This document shows, piece by piece, positions 42,789 through 51,085 of a DNA stretch of 64,000 bases. A model generated the notes under the pieces. It made no database searches. It was not told where the DNA came from and saw only the letters and a program-made list of their open reading frames with translations. The position numbers and the translations under genes are program-made. The DNA is from Bacillus sp. B-jedd (GTDB lineage Bacteria > Bacillota > Bacilli > Bacillales > Cytobacillaceae), in the NCBI RefSeq assembly GCF_000821085.1, contig NZ_CCXR01000001.1:827001-891000 (forward strand), in the 5' to 3' direction. The first letter of the stretch is position 1. Each line of letters opens with the position of its first letter.

Positions 42789-43652
42789 GTGGCATTGATT
42801 GAACAGGTAGGGCGGAAGTTGACGCTTGAAGTGGCGCGAAAAGCCGCATACGGATATTTTTTGACAGACGGTGAAGAGGATGTACTTCTTCATAGCAATG
42901 AAGCGGCAGGTGAATATGGGGAAGGGGATCAAGTGGAAGTATTCCTTTATCCTGATGCGCATGGCCGTGTGGCGGCAACATCAATTATGCCAACGATAAC
43001 TGCCGGTGAATATGCCTGGCTGAAAGTGGTCGATAAAAAGCCAGGTGTGGGGGTTTTCCTTGATATCGGCATCCAAAAGGATATTTTGCTTGGCGAAGAA
43101 GACTTGCCGGCACATAAAGAAATCTGGCCAGCCGTGGGCGACATGCTATACACAACCATTCGGGTGAACAGGCAATACCGCTTGTACGCCAAGCTGGCAA
43201 CCGATCCGGTCGTCCAGGAAATTTCCCAAGAAGCAACCCGGAAGGACTTCAATAAGAATGTCACCGGCCACATCTACCGGACAGCGAAGGTTGGCAGTTG
43301 GATTTACACGCTTGAAGGGTTCCGCGGCTTCATCCATGAATCGCAGCGGGCGGAAGAGCCGAGGCTGGGCGAGAAGGTCGAGGGCCGGATCATTGATGTG
43401 AAAGAGGATGGCACCGTCAACGTTTCCCTCCTTGCCAGGAAACAGGATGCGCTTGATGAGGATGCTGCTTCGATTTATGATTATCTTCTCTCAAGAAATG
43501 GCGCGATGCCTTACAATGACAAAAGCCAGCCTGAGGATATACAGGAACGCTTCGGATTGAGTAAGGGTGCCTTTAAGCGTGCCCTCGGTAAACTGATGAA
43601 GGACGGCAAAGTGTACCAGGAAGGCAGCTGGACTTATAAAAAGGAAGAATAA
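42789..43652 (+). CDS. cvfB: S1-domain RNA-binding protein CvfB (YitL)
   Basis: The GTG start follows GGACGGAGG. The 287-residue protein has tandem S1-like domains (about 1-65, 70-135 and 145-215) and a C-terminal winged helix (about 230-280, ERFGLSKGAFKRALGKLMKD). This is the CvfB architecture, an RNA-binding regulator of virulence and stress genes in staphylococci. B. subtilis YitL follows yitK in the same way. Confidence 0.9.
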   Translation: MALIEQVGRKLTLEVARKAAYGYFLTDGEEDVLLHSNEAAGEYGEGDQVEVFLYPDAHGRVAATSIMPTITAGEYAWLKVVDKKPGVGVFLDIGIQKDILLGEEDLPAHKEIWPAVGDMLYTTIRVNRQYRLYAKLATDPVVQEISQEATRKDFNKNVTGHIYRTAKVGSWIYTLEGFRGFIHESQRAEEPRLGEKVEGRIIDVKEDGTVNVSLLARKQDALDEDAASIYDYLLSRNGAMPYNDKSQPEDIQERFGLSKGAFKRALGKLMKDGKVYQEGSWTYKKEE

Positions 43653-43654
43653 TT

Positions 43655-43685
43655 GCAGGCTCCCTGCTTCAGGGAGCCTGTTTTT
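43655..43685 (+). terminator. Intrinsic terminator after cvfB
   Basis: GCAGGCTCCCTG pairs with CAGGGAGCCTG around TT, followed by TTTTT. Confidence 0.88.
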
Positions 43686-43714
43686 CTTTTATATAGGTTC
43701 TGTTATCATTAATT

Positions 43715-43955
43715 GTTGATTTCCACTCCGAAGACATGCTTTCCGCGGGGCGAAGCATCTACTTGATCCAACTTCATGAGAAACATCTATGAATTGACAT
43801 CGTGCTGCTTTGCGACGAGCTGAAGGTTCGCTTCCTCGAATAGTCTGTGACGCAGGAGCAGTCTTTATGGAGCCTCCTCGGCGTCCTAGACGCCTATGGG
43901 GTCTCCACGTGCCGCTGCATCCCGCCGGAGTCAGTCTCCTCCGTTCCAATCAACC
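43715..43955 (-). repeat. Bacillaceae GC-rich repeat with an internal insertion
   Basis: Reverse-oriented copy framed by GTTGATT and AATCAACC. The left shoulder (CTTTCCGCGGGGCG) and the right core (GGAGCCTCCTCGGCG, GGGGTCTCCACGTGCCGCTG) are separated by about 110 bp of unrelated sequence starting AAGCATCTACTTGATCC. It fills the 400-bp gap between cvfB and the DUF3941-like gene. No gene is seen in it. Confidence 0.72.
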
Positions 43956-44027
43956 TCATTGAAAATCAACACTCACCATTAACAAAGCCTTTAGTGTCAG
44001 TCTCAATGCGCGTTAAAATAACCTGCA

Positions 44028-44054
44028 CAAAAAAAGACCCATTAACGGGTCTTT
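44028..44054 (-). terminator. Terminator of the DUF3941-like gene
   Basis: AAAGACCC pairs with GGGTCTTT. On the minus strand a T-run follows. It overlaps the stop codon. Confidence 0.75.
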
Positions 44055-44184
44055 ACAAGTGGTCAGTCTTCTTTGAATAAGCATTCTTGCCGGCTTTTCT
44101 GTTTTTCTCGCGCATCATGTTCTTTTCATGGCGGAGGGCGTTGTTGTCCTGCGCCTTTTTATCATTATCCGAAGTCTTTGGCAT
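44053..44184 (-). CDS. Small charged protein (DUF3941-like)
   Basis: The ATG at 44184 follows GGGAAGGAG. The product is only 43 residues, MPKTSDNDKKAQDNNALRHE and then a Lys/Arg-rich tail (KNRKAGKNAYSKKTDHL pattern). The longer open frame upstream has no start signal. I recognise it as a small Bacillus protein of the DUF3941 type from memory. Function is unknown. High charge and asparagine content suggest a disordered or nucleic-acid-associated protein. Confidence 0.7.
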   Translation of the reverse strand: MPKTSDNDKKAQDNNALRHEKNMMREKNRKAGKNAYSKKTDHL

Positions 44185-44264
44185 ATAAAAACTCCTTCCC
44201 ATTTTGTACAGGTTTAGTTTCTGTAGACTGGGAAGGAGTATACGCCTAATCCGGCAAGTAATTT

Positions 44265-44292
44265 TTGCAAAAAACGCACGGTGTATCACCGC
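44265..44292 (-). terminator. Terminator of yitS
   Basis: CGGTG-TAT-CACCG (44279-44291). On the minus strand it is followed by TGCGTTTTTTG. Confidence 0.65.
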
Positions 44293-44299
44293 AAAAAAC

Positions 44300-45160
44300 T
44301 TACTTCTGCACCTCATTCAAGAAGAATATCGCAATGGTGCCAGGCCCTGTATGGGCTCCAATGACCGCGCCAATTTCACTGATATAGACGTTTTTAGGCG
44401 CAAACTCATCAATAATCATCTGTTTCATTTCTTCGGCAGTATCCCGGTCGGCGGCATGGCTGATGCCGATTTCCTGCAAGGATAAATCATTGCCCCGTTC
44501 TTTCATCACTTCGATGACCCTGCGCAAAAGCTTTTTCTTGCCGCGGATTTTTTCGAGGGGAACAAGCTTCCCGTTCTCCACGTTGAGGAGCGGCTTGATA
44601 TTCAAAAGGCCGCCGAGGAATGCGGATGCTTTTGACACGCGGCCACCCTTGGCGAGATAATCCAAATCCTCAACCGTGAAAAGATGCTCCATATGCTGGC
44701 TGCGGTAAAGGACATCTTTCAGGATTTCGTCTTTTGACGCGCCTGCAGCGGCAAGCTTTACGGCTTCTTTGACCACGAGCCCGTAGCCAAGCGAAGCGCA
44801 CTTCGTATCGACGATGGTGAAATTAAAATCAGGGTATTCTTCCTTTACTTGCTCCAGGACCATGACGGCCGTTTGGTATGTCCCTGATAATTCGGATGAA
44901 AAGGCTATGTATATTCCGTCTTCGTTGTTTTTGGCTAATTCAATAAATGTTTTTTCAAAACCGAGCGGCGATGCCTGCGAAGTTTTCGGCACTTTGCCTG
45001 CCCTGATGGCCTCATAGATCGTTTCAGGGGATATTCCCTGCAAATCCTCATATTCCTTGTCATCCAAATGGACCTTCAAAGGAAAAAGCCCAACCCCATT
45101 CCCCTCATAAAATGCAAGCGGCATATCGCATGCGCTGTCGGCAAATAATTTAATTGCCAT
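44300..45160 (-). CDS. yitS: DegV family fatty-acid-binding protein YitS
   Basis: The 286-residue protein begins MAIKLFADSACDMPLAFYEG and has the DegV motifs (SPETIYEAI, KTSQASP, FSSELSGTYQTA, GKKKLLRRVI and a C-terminal GAVIGAHTGPGTIAIFF). DegV/FakB proteins hold a fatty acid for phosphorylation by FakA-type kinases. AGGTGAG precedes the ATG. B. subtilis YitS is the orthologue, placed next to yitT as here, divergently. Confidence 0.9.
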   Translation of the reverse strand: MAIKLFADSACDMPLAFYEGNGVGLFPLKVHLDDKEYEDLQGISPETIYEAIRAGKVPKTSQASPLGFEKTFIELAKNNEDGIYIAFSSELSGTYQTAVMVLEQVKEEYPDFNFTIVDTKCASLGYGLVVKEAVKLAAAGASKDEILKDVLYRSQHMEHLFTVEDLDYLAKGGRVSKASAFLGGLLNIKPLLNVENGKLVPLEKIRGKKKLLRRVIEVMKERGNDLSLQEIGISHAADRDTAEEMKQMIIDEFAPKNVYISEIGAVIGAHTGPGTIAIFFLNEVQK

Positions 45161-45332
45161 GAACTCACCTGCTTTCCAATCTTCTCTCTGTCCTCAGTTT
45201 ATCGGTTTCCCCATAAAAATACAATGATGGAAGGACATAATTGAGAAAAAAGGGGAAATATAGAAGTATCCGGATGCGCGGTTTACCGCGTTGTAAGATA
45301 GCATCAGGATGGTTTTGGAAGGGGATGTGCAT

Positions 45333-46175
45333 ATGGTTTGGCTTCATACGAAAAAATTCCTGATTGTTTTACTGGGAGCGGTGCTAAATGCCATTGGCTT
45401 CAATCTGTTCCTCATTCCGGCCAATGTGTATGCCGGCGGATTTGCGGGGGCGGCTCAGCTTCTCTCCAGAGTCTTGACGGATGTAACTCCGCTGACCGTG
45501 TCGACAGGTTTCCTGCTCCTGCTGTTGAATATCCCGGTTACTATTCTCGCCTGGATGAAGGTTGGGAAATCCTTTACGGTTTACAGCTTTTTAAGTGTCG
45601 CGCTAATGTCTCTCTTTCTGGAGATCATCCCTGTCCGGCACATTTCTGAAGACATTTTATTAAATGCCGTATTCGGGGGAGTGATTTCGGCGATTGGGGT
45701 CGGTATCACGCTTAAGTGGGGAGCTTCGACAGGCGGACTCGATATTATCGCGATGATTCTTTCCCGTATGAAGGATAAGCCGATCGGCACGTATTTTTTT
45801 GCCTTGAATGCCGTTATCACTTTAACAGCAGGCTTATTGTACGGCTGGGAAAAAGCGCTCTACACGATGGTAAATCTCTATGCATCAACAAGGGTCATTG
45901 ATGCGATTCATACACGCGCCCAGAAATTGACTGCCCTGATTGTCTCGAAGAATGCGCCAGAATTGCGGAAAGCGATCCAGACTAAGCTTGTAAGAGGGAT
46001 GACGTCCATCCCGGCAAAAGGGGCTTATACGAATGAAGACAAGGAAATTCTGATGATTGTCATTACCCGGTACGAGTTGTTTGACCTTGAAAGGATAATA
46101 AAGGAAACAGATCCTCAGGCGTTTACGAACATTGTACCGACAACAGGGGTACTCGGTTTCTTCAGGCGGGACTAG
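45333..46175 (+). CDS. yitT: YitT family membrane protein
   Basis: The ATG at 45333 (MVWLHTKKFLIVLLGAVLNA) follows GGAAGGGG. A frame starting at 45309 lacks a better site. The 280-residue protein has five or six helices (about residues 10-165) containing FLIPANVYAGGFAGAAQLLS and KWGASTGGLDIIA, then a cytoplasmic DUF2179 domain with the conserved TRVIDAIHTRAQKLTALIVS. Proposed as a transporter. Substrate unknown. Length equals that of B. subtilis YitT. Confidence 0.92.
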   Translation: MVWLHTKKFLIVLLGAVLNAIGFNLFLIPANVYAGGFAGAAQLLSRVLTDVTPLTVSTGFLLLLLNIPVTILAWMKVGKSFTVYSFLSVALMSLFLEIIPVRHISEDILLNAVFGGVISAIGVGITLKWGASTGGLDIIAMILSRMKDKPIGTYFFALNAVITLTAGLLYGWEKALYTMVNLYASTRVIDAIHTRAQKLTALIVSKNAPELRKAIQTKLVRGMTSIPAKGAYTNEDKEILMIVITRYELFDLERIIKETDPQAFTNIVPTTGVLGFFRRD

Positions 46176-46208
46176 GAAACCGGTCCATTCAGTCAGGAGG
46201 AAAAGACG

Positions 46209-47006
46209 ATGAATTTAACGATTGCGTCCATGCTGCTTTTATCATTATGGATGCCTTTTGCGCAAAATGAAGGCAATCAGGAAACAGGTCTGGCATTCAC
46301 AGTGGAAGCAGAACCAGGGCCTGAACAGGCCGAAGTCCGGTTGAAGCTTGATAATAAAGGGACGGAGGATGTAAAACTGGAATTCCCAACATCACAGTTT
46401 TATGACGCGGTTGTTCTTGATGAAAGCGGAAGCGAGGTTTATTCCTTTTCAAAAGGACGCTACTATTTGCAGGCATTTCAGACGGTGACAGTCCCAGCAG
46501 GTGGGACAAAGGAATGGAAAGAGAGCTGGAATTATACGGGGGACGGCATCAGGGTGCCCGGTGGCACGTATAAAATTGTGGCTGCGGTTCGAGCTGTGAA
46601 GGTGGACGGAAAAGCGGCGGTTCCCCGAAGCTTAGCTGCTGAGATAGTCTTTGACGTTCCGGCTGGACAGATAGAAGAGAATGATAGGGGAGAGGATGCT
46701 GTTTTCGAGGCCATTCGTTCTGAAGGTACCCGCGGCACTTACACAGTTACCGGAAAAGCGCGCCCGCGTTCGGGAAGCTTTTATTATACGGTCGAAGACG
46801 GGCATAACCAGCTCGTGCCGGAGACCAAGGTAACAACAGGGACTACTTATCCGGAGTGGGAAGAATTTAAAATTGCTCTTTCGCTTTCACCTGATCAACT
46901 TCCTTTATCCGGGACACTCATTCTGAACATATATGAAAAAGAGGGAGAAGCAATGAAAGGTGAGCCGGTTGCAATTGTCCTTGAGCAGTTCAAGGGTGGG
47001 AAATAG
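46209..47006 (+). CDS. BsuPI/Gmad2 two-domain exported protein (ipi-like)
   Basis: The 265-residue protein has a signal peptide (about 1-19, with no lipobox), a BsuPI domain (about 30-150; RLKLDNKGTEDVKLEFPTSQ and RYYLQAFQTVTVPAGGTKEW) and a C-terminal Gmad2 immunoglobulin-like domain (about 165-262; VTGKARPRSGSFYYTVEDGH). It sits where B. subtilis has ipi, the intracellular proteinase inhibitor, which is a single BsuPI domain without a signal peptide. Export and the added Gmad2 domain suggest a different role, possibly protease control in the wall zone or at germination. Confidence 0.8.
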   Translation: MNLTIASMLLLSLWMPFAQNEGNQETGLAFTVEAEPGPEQAEVRLKLDNKGTEDVKLEFPTSQFYDAVVLDESGSEVYSFSKGRYYLQAFQTVTVPAGGTKEWKESWNYTGDGIRVPGGTYKIVAAVRAVKVDGKAAVPRSLAAEIVFDVPAGQIEENDRGEDAVFEAIRSEGTRGTYTVTGKARPRSGSFYYTVEDGHNQLVPETKVTTGTTYPEWEEFKIALSLSPDQLPLSGTLILNIYEKEGEAMKGEPVAIVLEQFKGGK

Positions 47007-47047
47007 GAAGAAGGCCGGTTCCCTTTTATGAGGGATCGGCCTTCTTC
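47007..47047 (+). terminator. Intrinsic terminator after the BsuPI gene
   Basis: GAAGAAGGCCG pairs with CGGCCTTCTTC, with an inner TCCC/GGGA pairing. Confidence 0.75.
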
Positions 47048-47136
47048 TTGCTCATAATTTCTTGCAGCGGGCAGGCTCCGGAACAGGCGGCTGCCAGCTG
47101 GCCCGTAATGAGGAAGCAGTGAAACCGTTCCCTGCT

Positions 47137-47322
47137 TTAGCTTAGCGAGTCGAGTTTGTTTTGCATTTCGCTTAGCTGCTGTTGTTCTGCCTGGGTGGAG
47201 TTGGCGTAGGCGGAGCTGAGTGCGTTTTTGGCTTTTGCGAGTGCTTCGCCGCGTTGTTCGGGCGGTGCGGCTAGTGCTTGGGCCGTGTATTTCCGTGCCT
47301 GCTGATAGAGTTGGTTGGCCAT
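47137..47322 (-). CDS. DUF3813 family small protein
   Basis: The ATG at 47322 (MANQLYQQARKYTAQALAAP) lies 8 bp after GGAGG. The 61-residue product is almost entirely alpha-helical and alanine/glutamine-rich (AKNALSSAYANSTQAEQQQL), as in DUF3813 proteins of Bacillus. Function unknown. It begins one base after the stop of a 50-residue gene, so the two form an operon. Confidence 0.75.
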   Translation of the reverse strand: MANQLYQQARKYTAQALAAPPEQRGEALAKAKNALSSAYANSTQAEQQQLSEMQNKLDSLS

Positions 47323-47323
47323 G

Positions 47324-47476
47324 TTAGAGTCCTCCGTACGAGGTTTCATTGGCATTTTCAAGCTTACGCGCTTCGGCTTCCGCGTACGTCATCCTGTACG
47401 GGATCCGCTGGCTGTGCCTTGCGACTGAATCTGCCCCCTGCTGGACAAACCGTTTCGATTTGGTACGTCTACCCAT
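47324..47476 (-). CDS. Unannotated-size 50-residue basic protein
   Basis: This frame is below normal length limits but has a strong GGAGGGA 6 bp before its ATG and a tight link to DUF3813. The product begins MGRRTKSKRFVQQGADSVAR, is basic in its first 30 residues, then acidic (YAEAEARKLENANE), and ends GGL. I do not recognise it. The site, the spacing and the one-base junction argue that it is translated. Confidence 0.6.
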   Translation of the reverse strand: MGRRTKSKRFVQQGADSVARHSQRIPYRMTYAEAEARKLENANETSYGGL

Positions 47477-47630
47477 TCGAAATCCCTCCATTTATGAGCG
47501 TTCATAGCGAAACAGCGGAACTGTTTCATTAGGTAGTATGTTCGAAACGGGATGGTGTTATTAGATAAAAGCCGCTAGAACCGGTCTAGTCCTCCCTTTT
47601 GCAAATTGGATATAATTCCGTGCTGGAAAT

Positions 47631-47666
47631 TAAAAACCCTGGAAATCGCTGACTGCGTTCCAGGGT
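47631..47666 (-). terminator. Terminator of yitU
   Basis: ACCCTGGAA pairs with TTCCAGGGT. On the minus strand TTTTTAA follows. Confidence 0.78.
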
Positions 47667-47682
47667 AACTTTTGCAAAAAAA

Positions 47683-48507
47683 TCAATAGATCTTGTTTTT
47701 CAGGTTAAGGGTTTCCTCAAGATAAACGCCGATGCCGTCTTCCTCGTTTGTGAGGGTGATTTCATTGGCGAGTGTTTTCAGCTGACTGATGGCATTGCCC
47801 ATTGCGACGCCGCGCCCGGCAAATTCAATCATTTCCAAATCGTTGTCTTCATCACCGAAGGCAATGACCCGTTGGGAAGGAATGCCAAAATAATCAGCAA
47901 CCCTTTTGACCCCGACAGCTTTATTGATTCCGCTTTTCACAATTTCAATGACATGCCACGGATCGGCCCAGCGTCTGTGGTCAATCACTTCTGCATGGAC
48001 GTCGCTTAAATGGCTGCGGATCGTTTTGACATGTTCTTCATCCGTGTGAATCAGCATCGCCGTTGGGGAATCCTGCAAATATTCAGCGAGGTCGCCAGAT
48101 GTTATTTTCGGATTGCCGAAGCTGAAAATGTCGAGCAGCTTTTCATCATGATAATGGAAATAAACATCATCCATGATTTCCGCGATTATATTATGGAAGG
48201 TATAGGAACGGCAGGCCTCCACGATATCTTTCGCGACCTTTACATCAAGCGGCGAATGATAGATTCCCCAGCTGCTGTTGAGCGGATGGTGCACAAATGC
48301 TCCGTTGAAGTTTACGATCGGCGTATCAAGCATCAATTCATGGTAATACGGTTCGCTCGAACGGAACGGGCGTCCAGTTGAAATCATGACTACATGTCCC
48401 TGTTCTTTAGCCTTCATTAATACAGCTTTCGTCTTCTCTGAAATGACTTTATCATCTGTTAGCAGCGTTCCGTCCAAATCAAGTGCGATTAAGTGTTTCT
48501 CAGTCAT
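47683..48507 (-). CDS. yitU: Cof-type HAD phosphatase YitU
   Basis: The ATG at 48507 (MTEKHLIALDLDGTLLTDDK) follows AAAGGAAGAG. The 274-residue protein has all HAD motifs: DLDGTLL (nucleophile Asp), STGRP, a cap domain (about 85-190) and GDEDNDLEMI. Cof-type enzymes dephosphorylate sugar phosphates, FMN precursors and pyridoxal phosphate. B. subtilis YitU is one of the pyrimidine phosphatases of riboflavin synthesis, so that role is plausible. Confidence 0.9.
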   Translation of the reverse strand: MTEKHLIALDLDGTLLTDDKVISEKTKAVLMKAKEQGHVVMISTGRPFRSSEPYYHELMLDTPIVNFNGAFVHHPLNSSWGIYHSPLDVKVAKDIVEACRSYTFHNIIAEIMDDVYFHYHDEKLLDIFSFGNPKITSGDLAEYLQDSPTAMLIHTDEEHVKTIRSHLSDVHAEVIDHRRWADPWHVIEIVKSGINKAVGVKRVADYFGIPSQRVIAFGDEDNDLEMIEFAGRGVAMGNAISQLKTLANEITLTNEEDGIGVYLEETLNLKNKIY

Positions 48508-48715
48508 AGTCTCTTCCTTTCGTTCAACAATTCCCCATCCCAAGGGTTCCTTTTATGATTAATGGCGCAAAAATGGTAAACTAATACTGCATTGAATTTT
48601 GCGATTCCATAAACACCATGTTACCAATAATACAGCGGGCATGTAAAAAAAATCACACCGCTTGTTGATTTTATGGCTTAAACTAAATTTCGAAAGGTTC
48701 AGGAGGTTTAAATCT

Positions 48716-49519
48716 TTGGTTGTTATCCGCAATGAACAAATAGACAGCATTCCCGTCCTCGAGGTTGCAAGTGAAGAAAAACTGAATGACCGGCTGCCAA
48801 TGGTTATTTTTGTCCATGGCTTTACGAGCGTGAAGGAAAATAACCTGCATATTGCCTACCAACTGGCAAGGGCAGGGTTCAGGGCCGTCCTTCCTGACGC
48901 GCCATTTCATGGGGAACGGAGCCAGGGCCTTAGCGAACAGGATTTATCGGCTAGGTTTTGGGATATTGTAATAAAAACGATTCAAGAAGTAAATACGGTC
49001 AAGGAATATTTTGTGCAAAAGGGGCTTGCTTCATCAGGAGAAATTGGCCTTGCCGGCACTTCAATGGGCGGAATTGTCACACTCGGCTCCCTGACCCAGT
49101 ATGATTGGATTAATGCGGCCGTCAGTCTGATGGGCTCGCCGAATTATTACGATATGGCAAATTGGCAAATCTCTGAATTGCAGAAACGCGGCTACAAGCT
49201 GCCTTATTCTGAAGAGGAACTCCAAGTCCAACTTGCGGGATTGCGTCCGTTTGATTTAAGCCAGCAGCCGGAAAAGCTCGCATCAAGGCCACTCTTGTTC
49301 TGGCACGGGGAAGCAGATACAGTTGTACCGCATCAGTATGCTTGGACTTTTTACGAAAAACTGCTTGCGAATCCAGACCGAAAAGGCGACATAGCTTTTG
49401 TCTCTGAAAAGCATGCCGGACACAAAGTAACCCATAAAGGCGTTTATGCCCTCGTGGACTGGTTTTCGAATCACCTAGGGGCCAAGGCAGGCACACTGGC
49501 AGAAGAAAAACATGTTTGA
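48716..49519 (+). CDS. yitV: Alpha/beta hydrolase YitV
   Basis: The TTG at 48716 lies 9 bp after AGGAGG. The longer frame to 48662 has no site. The 267-residue esterase-like protein has the oxyanion motif VIFVHGFTS, the nucleophile elbow GTSMGG (Ser116), Asp in HGEADTVVP and His in KHAGHKV. DUF915/dienelactone-hydrolase-like. Substrate unknown. B. subtilis YitV is the syntenic orthologue. Confidence 0.88.
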   Translation: MVVIRNEQIDSIPVLEVASEEKLNDRLPMVIFVHGFTSVKENNLHIAYQLARAGFRAVLPDAPFHGERSQGLSEQDLSARFWDIVIKTIQEVNTVKEYFVQKGLASSGEIGLAGTSMGGIVTLGSLTQYDWINAAVSLMGSPNYYDMANWQISELQKRGYKLPYSEEELQVQLAGLRPFDLSQQPEKLASRPLLFWHGEADTVVPHQYAWTFYEKLLANPDRKGDIAFVSEKHAGHKVTHKGVYALVDWFSNHLGAKAGTLAEEKHV

Positions 49520-49578
49520 TTTTTCCCGCTTGCAGTTTGAAGCGGGCATCAATGATAGATGATAAAGGAGCGATTATA

Positions 49579-49887
49579 ATGGATCAGGAATTGAAAGATA
49601 GTATTATGGGGGCATTGGAGCTTGTCATTGACCCGGAGCTTGGCGTCGATATCGTCAACCTTGGGCTCGTTTATGATGTAGAAATGGACGAGGAGGGTAA
49701 AGCAACCGTCACGATGACGCTGACTTCGATGGGCTGCCCGCTGGCGGGAACCATTGTCGATCAGGTCAAGCGCGCGCTTGCCGACATTCCCGAAGTAAAA
49801 GAGACAGATGTCAATATCGTTTTCAACCCGCCATGGTCGAAAGACATGATGTCCCGCTATGCTAAGATTGCATTGGGGATCAGGTAA
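49579..49887 (+). CDS. yitW: MIP18/DUF59 iron-sulfur assembly protein YitW
   Basis: The ATG at 49579 (MDQELKDSIMGALELVIDPE) follows AAAGGAG. The 102-residue protein carries the DUF59 signature VIDPELGVDIVNLGLVYDVE and the conserved TSMGCPLAG cysteine, and ends FNPPWSKDMMS. SufT/YitW proteins help mature Fe-S proteins, useful next to the Fe-S-rich anaerobic module downstream. 59 bp after yitV. Confidence 0.93.
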   Translation: MDQELKDSIMGALELVIDPELGVDIVNLGLVYDVEMDEEGKATVTMTLTSMGCPLAGTIVDQVKRALADIPEVKETDVNIVFNPPWSKDMMSRYAKIALGIR

Positions 49888-50071
49888 GTTAGTTAGCGAT
49901 TTACAAGCAGGTTCTTGTGAAATAGTTATAATATATAGGTAATTATGGGATAGGGGATTATGTTTCCCGCTTTTTCCCGAGCGCCTTTTTGGGACAGGAA
50001 GCGAATGGCTGCTTTCCTGTCCCGCTTTACATAACAGGAAAAGCTTTTTGCAAAAAACAGGAGGGATTGTG

Positions 50072-50410
50072 TTGAAAAATAAAGTAATCCTTGCCACATC
50101 GACCCAGCTAGGCCGTGGGGACGAGCAGCTAGGCGAAAACGTCCTTGAAACCTTCTTTACATTATTGAAGCAGAGGGACGAACTCCCTAAAGCAGTATTT
50201 TGCATGAATTCCGGCGTCTACCTCATGACCGACGAATCCTTCGTTTCGGTCCATCTCAAAGAACTCGAAGAAAAAGGCGTCGATATCCTCGCCTGCAAAA
50301 CGTGTGTCGACCACTACGGCCTCCAGGAAAAAATCACCGTAGGCAAAATCAGCACCATGGGCGACTTTATCAATCTCGCCGCCCAATACGAAACACTCAC
50401 TATCTCCTAA
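50072..50410 (+). CDS. YedF/DsrE-like sulfurtransferase-family protein
   Basis: The TTG at 50072 lies 6 bp after GGAGGG. A GTG one codon earlier is too close to it. The 112-residue protein matches the C-terminal DsrE-like domain of YedF: STQLGRGDEQLGENVLETFF, LPKAVFCMNSGVYLMTDES, LEEKGVDILACKTCVDHYGL. The N-terminal TusA-like domain of full YedF is missing. Two cysteines (ACKTC) could carry sulfur or selenium. A role in sulfur relay is inference. Confidence 0.8.
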   Translation: MKNKVILATSTQLGRGDEQLGENVLETFFTLLKQRDELPKAVFCMNSGVYLMTDESFVSVHLKELEEKGVDILACKTCVDHYGLQEKITVGKISTMGDFINLAAQYETLTIS

Positions 50411-50457
50411 AAAACCAGCAGCACCCGGCTCAACAGCCGCCGTGCTGCTGGTTTTTG
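50411..50457 (+). terminator. Intrinsic terminator after the YedF-like gene
   Basis: AAACCAGCAGCAC pairs with GTGCTGCTGGTTT, followed by TTGTTTTT. Confidence 0.88.
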
Positions 50458-50522
50458 TTTTTGAAACAATGGGTTGGTTCCGGTGCTTCATCCAGGTTCG
50501 AAATAGTTGAGGGAAGGCAAGC

Positions 50523-50879
50523 GTTCTATTCGACCGCAGCCGGAGAAAATCATCGCTACGGTCGTTGACGAAGGTTCTATTCGACCGCAGCCGGAGAAAA
50601 TCTTGGTTACGGTCGATGATAAGTGTTCTATTCGACCGCAGCCGGAGAAAATCTCAGTTACGGTCGATGAGAAGTGTTCTATTCGACCGCAGCCGGGGAA
50701 AATCATCGCTACGGTCGATGAGAAGCGTTCTATTCGACTGCAGCCGGGGAAAATCTTAGTTACGGTCGATGAGAAGTGTTCTATTCGACCGCAGCCGGGG
50801 AAAATCTCAGTTACGGTCGATGACGAAGGTTATATTCGACCGCGCCAAGAGAAAATCTCCATCACGGTCGCTGAGAGCC
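50523..50879 (+). repeat. Seven tandem 51-bp units with internal palindromes
   Basis: Units start at 50523, 50574, 50625, 50676, 50727, 50778 and 50829. Each reads GTTCTATTCGACCGCAGCCG and then GAAAATC, with CGACCG and CGGTCG arms that can form a stem. Units 1-3 are echoed by units 4-6 (the variable bases after GAAAATC cycle with period three), so a three-unit block was duplicated. Unit 7 is degenerate. Because 51 is divisible by three, a 141-codon frame stays open, but it has no ribosome binding site and is read as fortuitous. The 670-bp gap otherwise holds only the terminator and the promoter on either side. Confidence 0.88.
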
Positions 50880-50994
50880 ACGCCACCCATCCTCAGCCCC
50901 AAGCAAAACCCCACCCTTCAAAACTCCGTTAACCTCATACTGATGTTATTTATATTATTAACTTTCACAATTACGTCATACAAAACTCCTTAGA

Positions 50995-51037
50995 TGTGAC
51001 GCACCTCACTTTTTGCCCTGCCTAACGGTTTTATAAT
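50995..51037 (+). promoter_or_regulatory. Fnr-activated promoter of the radical SAM gene
   Basis: TGTGA-CGCACC-TCACT (50995-51010) matches the Fnr consensus exactly. TATAAT lies at 51032-51037, giving a start near 51044 and a site centre at -41.5, the class II activator position. No good -35 exists, consistent with dependence on Fnr. Confidence 0.85.
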
Positions 51038-51085
51038 ACAAGTAACAAGGCTAGTGAGAGCCGGCCATATAGGAGGCGTTTTTTT

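Noticed and set aside
50507..50932. A 141-codon frame across the 51-bp array, coding a 17-residue repeat protein
   Set aside because: The frame is open only because the unit length is a multiple of three. There is no ribosome binding site or good start, and conservation follows the DNA palindromes rather than codon position.
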